A DNA stretch of 64,000 bases from Odobenus rosmarus divergens. Lineage: Eukaryota > Chordata > Mammalia > Carnivora > Odobenidae. The stretch covers positions 1,155,777 to 1,219,776 of the forward strand of contig NW_004450945.1 in assembly GCF_000321225.1 (NCBI RefSeq), in the 5' to 3' direction. This document shows positions 56,617 through 64,000 of this stretch, one piece after another. Numbering within the stretch: position 1 is the stretch's first letter; each line of letters begins with the position of its first letter. The notes beneath the pieces are model-generated. The model searched no databases and was not told where the DNA came from. It saw only the letters and a list, made by a program, of their open reading frames with translations. A program made the translations under genes and the position numbers.

Positions 56617-57581
56617 AATTCAATCTTGGAGGTAACTACCAGGGTAGTCAACAGTACCTTGGGTGTCTTCTCACCAGCTCAAATTATTTTTCTTTATGGA
56701 GAAATGTGCTTGAAACATTTTATCTCATTCTTGAAGGGGAATTTTCCCTACTCATTTAATTTAGAAGCTTAACACACAGGACCTATTTTTTATGAGGTAT
56801 GTTTTTTCACTGAACTGGTTTGTGGAAGAGACCAAGAGCTGGCTGCTTTTGGTCCCATCCATATACAAATATGGCTGTTTGGTTGGGGAGGGAAGGAACT
56901 TTGTTTTCCATACTGTTCTGTCCTTCTAGTTGTCATGACATAACTTGCCATCTCTAGAGTGCTTATAACTATTTGACATATTAAAATTAGTGCTCACATA
57001 TGGGACAAGTCAGATGGGGATTGGGCAAAGTTGTTAGGACACAATGAATAACACTTTTGTTGGAAAGCCAATGAGGCAACTTGCTGGTTACAATCTTGTC
57101 AGCAAATGCCAACAAGAAAGACAAGGGAAAAAAAAACCCTCAGCCCAGGCAATGTACATTCCTCATTCCAGTGAAAAGTGAGCACGGCTGTGACTCTGAT
57201 TCTACTCCCAAGTAGCTCTTAAGCCCCAGCCAGCAAAGGTTCTGTGTTGAGTGTGTGCACCAGTGAGAGTCGGAGGTCTTCAGCTGCTGATGCTGCTACC
57301 CTGCAGCACTCAAAGTGAACTGCTCTCTTCCCACATCCTCCCGAGCTCTTTTCCCCCCCACAACCCAAGGCTTCTGTTCAGGTCTCCCGAGTAGAAGCAT
57401 TTCTTGTCCCCTTCCCATACTATATCCTCTCAAATCTGATTTGAAGCATGTGAATCCTACCGAGACCCCTAAAATTAAGGCTTTCAAAACTCAAAAACTA
57501 AGGGCCAATTCTATTTTTCTTTAAATTTCTGCTATGTCATCTCTTCTTTGACACCATGCAAAGAATGCCTCCTTAGCTGAA
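56617..57581. other. Unique sequence
   Basis: Complementary frames of 63 codons (minus) and 69 codons (plus) at 57296-57524 share bases and look fortuitous. No repeat recognised. Confidence 0.45.
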
Positions 57582-57623
57582 TGGAGGAGGAGGAGGTGGA
57601 GGCGGAGGAGAAGGAGGAGAAAG
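57582..57623 (+). repeat. (GGA)n-rich microsatellite
   Basis: Purine-only stretch of GGA, GGT and GAA units on the plus strand, interrupted by ggtggaggcggagg. Confidence 0.9.
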
Positions 57624-57754
57624 TATTAAGACTAAAAGCCACATCATACAGCTTCAAAAATATTCTCTCACTATGACTCGTACATGCACGAAGAGAGAAA
57701 AAAGGTATATAAGCTCAGAGCAGTGCACTAGTAGTTTGTTATTTTAAGAGTATA

Positions 57755-57880
57755 GAGACAGAGAGATCAACTGGCTTAATCCTTCCATTTAGAGTGGAAT
57801 AACCAAGACCCAGGGGAAAGAAGTGCCTTGCTCAATGTGACAGTGTAAGTTATAGGGAAAAATCCCGATCCTTATCAATT
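57755..57880 (-). mobile_element. MIR SINE relic, antisense
   Basis: 'ggcttaatccttccatttag', 'agtggaataaccaagaccca' and 'agaagtgccttgctcaatgt' follow the antisense MIR core. Confidence 0.65.
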
Positions 57881-57979
57881 TAGTTTAGAGAAAAGAATAC
57901 ACACTTTCATGTTAGTCAAATTCATGTTTTAACTCATATTGGAAAGGGATTTTTGTTAGTTAGAAATTAGTAAATTTTG

Positions 57980-58135
57980 TCATTTACCAGCATGTGTGAT
58001 CTTTGATAACTGTTACATATCTCAAGGGGTTACCTGTAAGTCAGGAGGCTATTACACTTTATAGCTTTAAACTGTATGTGAAGTATCTAAACATTTGCAC
58101 ATACTAGATGCTCAATAATTCATAGCTTTGGTTTG
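57980..58135 (+). mobile_element. MIR SINE relic
   Basis: 'gtcatttaccagcatgtgtg', 'ctcaaggggttacctgtaag' and 'catactagatgctcaataat' follow sense MIR to its 3' end. Confidence 0.6.
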
Positions 58136-58464
58136 TAGTATGATGTTATACTGTAAACATCGTATTTATAGTTGCATCTTATCATATGAATGTGCAGTGA
58201 AAGATGCTAGCTATATGTTTAAATAAATGAACATTTAATAATATGATATTTTGAAGGCTAGAATATCTTTTAAGAGGCAAGGCTATCCCAAAGTACTCTT
58301 GAACCCTATTACTTACTTCCAAAAAGTATGCCTTAAGTTAGGAGCACTGAAACATTTACAAATAGAATTTTTTGGCATTTTAGTTAGGATAATCCCACCA
58401 ATCAGAATACTTGTCAGTGAAAAGTAGTAGACTAGGAAAGATAGATAAAATGTCTAGTACCTTT
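58136..58464. other. Unique sequence
   Basis: No recognised feature. Confidence 0.4.
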
Positions 58465-58565
58465 CTTTCCCCCCCACAAGAAAACTGAGCCTTCCAGAGG
58501 AGAAATGACTTTCCTAAGGTGGCAGATGGGAGGCTTGTATAGTGAGACTTAGAATCTCAAAATCA
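58465..58565 (-). mobile_element. MIR SINE relic, antisense
   Basis: 'caagaaaactgagccttcca', 'gaggagaaatgactttccta' and 'aggtggcagatgggaggctt' follow the antisense MIR core. Confidence 0.65.
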
Positions 58566-60227
58566 AAGGTCATTTAAATAAATCACATTACCTTCTCTGT
58601 CCCATTTGTAACTTAAGAGCTGGGAGACATACACCTCAAACTTAGAAGTAATCCAGACTCTTCATTTGCCTTCATATTACACCTGATATCAACTGTCAGA
58701 TGTACTGTAAATTACGTTATATAACTCTTTAGACTTACTCCACACCAATGAAGCATAAATTACAAGAGACAGGGATACCTGCCCCAAACTTCTTGTCAGG
58801 GGATTCATTGTTTTCATCAGCTCTTTTTTCTTATTTCCAATGTGTTCTAAAACTATCTAGTTATTTACATGTTATTTTTTTAAAGTCATTCTTTGGTTTT
58901 TTGAATTTTTACAATTCCTTCTCATTTGTTCATTTTTATTTGTCCAGATCTTCACTCAGGGGAGGGGGAAACCTGATTGCTTTGCCAGAGTTTCACCCTA
59001 TTCCTAAAATAAAGGAAAAAGACTCATTTTCTCATCACTTCCTTTACTTAAGTTTAAAAGATAAAAATAAACAAGGCGGGAGTGATTCAGGAATAACAAA
59101 GGAATTTTACCTAAACAATCCCAGTGAGAAAGACATGAAAATTCTTAGTTAAATACATGGGACAAAGGAAGGACGGTGAGAACTGGCTTTATCATAGACA
59201 CACCTGAAATATGTTCTCAACCCAGTCATATTCCGTTTAATAATAAGATGCTGATGCTAGAGTGTTTCTGTAAAGATTTTTCTTTAATTAGACCTCACCC
59301 ATTTGTAATCCATGACGTAGAGACAAAACAGAACATTCTCAGCACTAGTACCTGGTAAATGTACAGCAAAAGTATAAGTGAAAATGCCAACAGCGAAAAT
59401 CAGGAACAGGTTCAAACACCATGAGCTTGGCTCCTGAGAAAATAAGAGTTGTATCCCCATGGTTAGGAAAAGGGGATTTTTTTTTTTAATAAATAAGAAC
59501 ATTCTTCCATCAGCATGAAGCACAGTCAAAAATTATTATAACAAATGTTTTTGACATGACACTACAGAAGAGAATTCGCGGGGCAGGGAGGAATCTGTGT
59601 GACCAATTATTTTCCAGTTTCCATATTCTAATTTTTCAGAATATATTTCTGCTGCATGAATTTGGCCCTTACATCTCCCAGTCTCAAAATAAAATTGAAA
59701 CAATAATGTCTACTTCACCTGTCATTTGGTGTAAATTTTGAAGAAAAAGAAACAATTTCTTACAGAATAGGACATAATGGTAAGAGAAAGAGAGGTATCA
59801 GGAATAACTTCAAAGTCTGGAAGGATGGTGTTGCCATCAATTCAATTTGATGGAGGAAGTAGATCTGAGATCGATTCTCCTCCAACAGACAGTGCCCAGC
59901 TCACTGAGCACATGCATTGGAATTCCAAGGAGTCAGAATTTCATTCAATCCATTATTTAACCCAGACCTAGCACATGTAGACTATGCTTTGTTGGATTCT
60001 TTGGCACCATATTTCTACGTATAGCCACTTGAGATATTTCAATATGAACCAAGTCTATTTCTAAGAAAGTTCTTTATCTCACAATAAGATTACCTGCAGA
60101 AAGGTGAGTCATAGTTATCTAAATTATAGACTCTGCTTCATAGGATACTTGCATTTCCTGATTATTTTATTGTTTAATCTATTTTTATTGATGAAAAAAT
60201 CTTTTGATGTGTATCAAAAATTATATT
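58566..60227. other. Unique sequence
   Basis: Holds a 134-codon plus frame (58748-59152), phenylalanine- and serine-rich, with no recognisable domain and no homologue that I can name. AT-rich context argues for chance. No convincing repeat in the rest. Confidence 0.45.
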
Positions 60228-60242
60228 CAGAATATTATTTTT

Positions 60243-60445
60243 ATTTTATTTTTTAATATATTTTCTAAAGATTTTATTTATTTATTTGAGAGAGAGAAAG
60301 CGAGAGAGAGCACAAGCAGGGTGAAGGGCAGAGGGAGAAGCAGACTCTCCGTTGAGCAGGGAGCCCAATGCAGGACTTGATCCAGGGACTTCAGGATCAT
60401 GACCTGAAGGCAGATGCTTAACCAACTGAGCCACACAGGCGCCCC
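60243..60445 (-). mobile_element. SINEC, antisense
   Basis: T-rich tail with (TTTA)n, 'gagagagagaaagcgagaga', 'cagggagcccaatgcaggac', 'ggatcatgacctgaaggcag' and 'cttaaccaactgagccacac'. TSD cagaatattattttt (60228-60242) and cagaatactattttt (60446-60460), one mismatch. A few head bases between 'acctga' and 'aggcag' are missing relative to sister copies. Confidence 0.96.
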
Positions 60446-60713
60446 CAGAATACTATTTTTTAAATGCCATACACTTTTATAAATAATCAGAAGGTTAAAT
60501 TTCAGCTGTAATGGAGGATAGAGTGATCGAAGGACCAAGGTCAGAAGCAGTTTTAACACGATATTTTTCTATTAATAATTGTAGAATGCACGGCTCCTTT
60601 CTGGCTGACAGATTCCCTCCCTTAGGAACTGTAGGGGTGCTAAATTATTCAACTTTCTTATTGGGAAGTCAATGGATAGCCAAAATGTATAAAGAAATAG
60701 AAATTGCAATCTA

Positions 60714-60920
60714 GGGGTGCCTGGGTGGCTCAGTCATTAAGTGTCTGCCTTGGCTCAGGTCATGATCCCGGGGTCCTGGGATCGAGCCCCGCATCAGGCT
60801 CCCAGCTCCGCGAGAAGCCTGCTTCTCCCTCTGCCCCTCCCCGCAACGTGTGTTCTCTCTCTTTCTCTGTTTCTCTGTCAAATAAATAAATAAAATCTTT
60901 AAAAAGAGAGAGAGAAAGAA
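60714..60920 (+). mobile_element. SINEC, sense, perfect 15-bp TSD
   Basis: 'ggggtgcctgggtggctcag', 'ggctcaggtcatgatcccgg', B-box region 'gggatcgagccccgc', and a (AAAT)n tail followed by a GA-rich A-tail. TSD agaaattgcaatcta at 60699-60713 and 60921-60935 is perfect. It faces the antisense SINE 270 bp upstream. Confidence 0.97.
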
Positions 60921-60935
60921 AGAAATTGCAATCTA

Positions 60936-62150
60936 CTATTTAGAATTATGAAGCTATCTAGCAGGGCAATAAAAAATGAAGATCTGTTAGCCTGACTGAA
61001 TGTTGAGAGGAAGTATATAACCTTCATAGGGGGGAGTCATTAGACGCTACGTTAGTTGAAGACAAGCAGAAAATAGATGACACACTGTTGTTGAAGAGAA
61101 TTTAATGAAAAACAGTTTACAAAGCTGTGGACCATGTTTAGATAAAACAATGAGGGATGATAACGTACCCAGATTCTACCAAGGGGCAGGAGAAAGAAGT
61201 AATTAGCAGTACCTGGTGTGACCTATAGCTGTAGAGGAGGGTCACTCACAGGAGCTGTGGCTGTAAGGAGATACAGCCATAGATAGGCAACATTGCCCCC
61301 CACATGGTCCAACAGAAAGGTTGCCAGCAGGACAAATGCCTCCCCCTGGGTAAACCTATTTGGGAGACACAGGGCATGGGGGTGTAGACAGTGACATCCA
61401 AGGTAAGCCCCTTAGGTCAAAGTGCAGGGTAAAAAATCGTAGGGTATGGACTTGGAGAAGAACAGAGAATTTCAGCACAGATACTCTGTTTAAGACAGGA
61501 AGCTTAAACATATTAAAGCCTGGGAAAGCACATAGATGTCTACAGAAAAACATGATTATTTTTACAAATGTTATCTCTTAAAAAATGATACTAATAAAGA
61601 TTGCTGTAAAGAAATAGGTAAATTTTGAACTTCACTTCACTTACACTTCAAATATCTTAGATTTCACTTCCATTGTGCTCAAGCAGTATTATATTTAGTA
61701 CTTTTTATAAAAAAATTATAATGTAATATCATTAAAATGTCTTCTATCATTCTGCCCACCCACATAACTATTTATTTTGATTATCTCTCTACCGACCCAC
61801 CTACCTACCTACCTATCTCTCTTGTGTTCCAAGACAGAAAAGTTGACAATGGGGATAGGGGTGAAGATCAATTACTGGAAGAAATCACTGTTAGATGCTG
61901 TGCGACAAACAGGAAAAGGCCCCAATATGTACACTGAAGAGACTGAGTTAAGGAGAGCACACACCAAAAGATAGCCAAGATACCTGAGAAACAAGAGCAT
62001 AGGGAATGCTCACTAAGAAAATACAAGTTATGTTAGATTGAGGTCCTCTCCTTCTGGAATAGTTGCCATGGGTTCCTATTATGCTTTCTGGCTGTTCCCC
62101 ACATAGTCTTAAGAGTGCTACCTAGCTCCAGATGCAAACTCACCTTCCAC
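60936..62150. other. Unique sequence with a short (CCTA)n
   Basis: (ACCT)n at about 61796-61817. At 61090-61430 the text reads like a retroviral or LTR-type repeat ('ctgtagaggagggtcactca', 'ggtccaacagaaaggttgcc'), but I cannot assign it. No gene. Confidence 0.4.
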
Positions 62151-63060
62151 AGTGTTTTATTTACACTTTCATCATATTCCTTCAACATATTTTGCCTACT
62201 TTTAAAATTTATACTTTGTGACTCATTAAATGCTCCATTTAATCATTTTTTAAAATATTTACCTGGATTCACAGATTTTTATTTTATTCTATTCTTATCA
62301 TTATTAATTTGGGAGCTTAAGTGGTCCCAGATTTGGCCAGTAGGAACCCCTTCAAGCTGGCTTCTCTGTCCTTTTGACATGTCCCTGTCATTCTAAGAGT
62401 ACTTCCTTACTTCCAGAAGTAAGTAAACTTCACCTGTTTCCTAGAACAAAATGTTCCAGGCTTATCGTGAGCTTTCCCTGCCCAGCCTCTGGAAAGAGCC
62501 TTTACTTCGAGTCTCTGGTTCCTTTTAGTGGAGAATTCTACTTCAAAACCAAAATCTAAGTGATAATTATGCCCTGGTATGGCATATCACTGCTTCCCTC
62601 TTAGTACAGAATTAGGGAATGTATACACACACATACACACACACATTTATATCTATGTTTATTTATGTATCTCTCTATTAGTCAAACTACCTATATACCT
62701 ACCTATATTGAAAATCATGAGCTCACTCTCATATGAGTTTCAATTTGCTATTTCCCTTTCCATATTTGTAAGTCCCTCTCTAACAGTGAGACATTTGGCT
62801 CCCATTATACTTACTAGTTTTACTTTTTTGATCAATCCTCCTTTATGTTAAAAATCTTCCTCCACTTCAGCCACCCACACTCACCTTCCTCTGCCAGAGC
62901 GCCTCTGTTCCACGTTGAGCTGTGTCTCTCCAGATACACAGAAACTCACCTCACTCTTATTGGGCTCCAATCCCATATGCTGGGCTCCAAACTGTGTGCA
63001 CTGGGACACCTCTCACCCAACTGGGCTCTGAAATCTCGCTCGGGTCACCATAGTTTTCCC
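62151..63060 (-). mobile_element. LINE-1 3' end (L1ME/L1MD type)
   Basis: 'ggtcccagatttggccagta', 'ccccttcaagctggcttctc', 'tccttttgacatgtccctgt', 'agtacttccttacttccaga', 'ggttccttttagtggagaat' and 'aaaatcatgagctcactctc' run in the order of an old L1 3' UTR read antisense. An internal (CA)n lies at about 62621-62645. Confidence 0.8.
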
Positions 63061-63114
63061 TTGTTCCCTTTATGGACGTCAAACTTGTTTGGACTGAATT
63101 GTTCATGAAGCAAA

Positions 63115-63860
63115 GGAAGGGAAACAGGAATAACAGAAAAAGTTATTTATTATTTTGAATGCCTATATTAGAAAAGGATAGGTATAAAATCAAAGAATTA
63201 ACATTCCATCACAAAGAAAAATCTAAAAAAGAATAGCAAATTAGAGGAATGGAAATACTAAAAAAAATGTGTGGAAATCAATAAAATAGAAATTGGATAA
63301 ATGGGAAAAAAATCAACAAAAGCAAAAGTTGGTTCTTTGGTAAACAATTTAGCAAGAGTGCTCAGAGAGAGAGAGAAAGAGAATGAAAACTAATTAGCAA
63401 TATTAGGGATAAAAGAGGGGATACCACTATAGACAGTAAATGGGTAATTATGTGATATTATGAATAACATTATGCCAGTATTTTGACAACTTAGATGAAA
63501 AGGACAAATTCCTTGATAAACACAAATTACTAATATGAACATAAGAAGAAATAGGGGATTTGAATGCCCATTATATCTATTAAGGAAAGTTAGTTCTTGA
63601 TCAAAAACCTTCCCACTGAGAGAGGTCTGGTCACAGATGGCTTCATGGTGAATTCTAGCAAACAACTAAGGAAGAAATAATACCAATTTTGCAGAATATA
63701 GAGTATGGGAAAACACTTTCCAAATTATTTTTATGAGATCAGCATAAGCCCGATACCAAAATCTGACAAAGCTATGATAAGGATATAAAATTATAGACCT
63801 ATATAACTCATGATCAAAAATCTCTTAAAAAATATGAGCAAATCAAATCTAGAAATATTT
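63115..63860 (+). mobile_element. LINE-1 ORF2 relic (reverse transcriptase region)
   Basis: 'aaaagttggttctttggtaa', 'aaaggacaaattccttgata', 'acagatggcttcatggtgaa', 'ttctagcaaacaactaagga' and 'ataagcccgataccaaaatc' follow the sense-strand L1 ORF2 into the reverse-transcriptase domain. Frameshifts and stops break it. It is cut at about 63860 by the young carnivore L1. Confidence 0.8.
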
Positions 63861-63867
63861 TTTTATA

Positions 63868-64000
63868 AGCACAACCAATATTTATTTATTTTTCATTTTT
63901 AATTGTTATGTTAATCACCATACATCATTAGTTTTTGATGCAGTGTTCCATGATTCATTGTGCATAACACCCAGTGCTCCACGCAGAACGTGCCCTCTTT
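63868..64000 (-). mobile_element. Carnivore LINE-1 3' end, runs off the window
   Basis: A T/A-rich tail (about 63868-63905) and then 'tgttaatcaccatacatcat', 'tagtttttgatgcagtgttc', 'cataacacccagtgctccac' and 'gcagaacgtgccctcttt', the same lineage-specific 3' end as at 4761-4964. Its 5' part and its other TSD lie beyond the window. Confidence 0.92.

Noticed and set aside
58748..59152. 134-codon open frame, plus strand
   Set aside because: AT-rich chance frame; no motif, no homologue that I can name.

Overview
This window looks like non-coding nuclear DNA from a caniform carnivore, most likely an arctoid (bear, seal or mustelid group). The main evidence is a set of about twelve tRNA-Lys-derived SINEs of the carnivore SINEC type. 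They have a head with an A box and a B box, a CT-rich body, an (AAAT)n stretch and a poly(A) tail, and most are bracketed by target-site duplications (TSDs). The lineage-specific 3' end of a carnivore LINE-1 also occurs twice (4761-4964 and from about 63870 to the right edge). The SINE bodies match neither the derived dog SINEC_Cf nor the cat type as I know them, so the arctoid placement is an inference.

I found no protein-coding gene, exon, rRNA, functional tRNA, CRISPR array or operon that I can defend. The longest open frames (218, 171, 145, 134 and 131 codons) are chance frames, or frames inside repeats, and overlapping frames of similar length occur on the same or the opposite strand. 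The window could be intergenic or lie inside a very long intron; the sequence alone does not decide.

Layout. 1-2.7 kb: unique sequence with MIR and LINE-1 scraps. 3.0-8.0 kb: a SINE, then a large ancient LINE-1 on the minus strand that has lost much of ORF2 and carries nested younger elements. 8.0-8.5 kb: a MaLR (MLT1-like) LTR with a 5-bp TSD. 8.9-16.2 kb: LINE-1 pieces, several MaLR-like LTR relics all on the plus strand, an ERVL-type LTR with a primer-binding-site-like flank, and a hAT-Charlie element nested in an LTR relic. 16-32 kb: mostly unique DNA with many MIR and L2 relics, two SINEs and a possible retrocopy near 19.2-20.1 kb. 32.9-36.9 kb: a second ancient minus-strand LINE-1 with two foreign inserts and a perfect 34-bp tandem duplication. 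37.0-38.6 kb: a decayed ERVL pol relic. 38.7-49 kb: L2, MIR, hAT (MER5A, MER20-like), four SINEs and plus-strand LINE-1 relics. 50.5-52.4 kb: a third minus-strand LINE-1. 52-60 kb: mainly unique DNA with a nest of three SINEs at 55.97-56.62 kb. 60.2-64 kb: two SINEs facing opposite ways, a LINE-1 3' end, and a plus-strand LINE-1 ORF2 relic cut by the young carnivore LINE-1 that runs off the edge.

I see no new biological system. What is worth a second look is the record of insertion order, the two inserts inside the 33-36 kb LINE-1, the possible retrocopy, and the inverted SINE pairs. Family names come from recognising consensus-like segments by eye; boundaries are good to a few bases where a TSD is stated and to tens of bases elsewhere.
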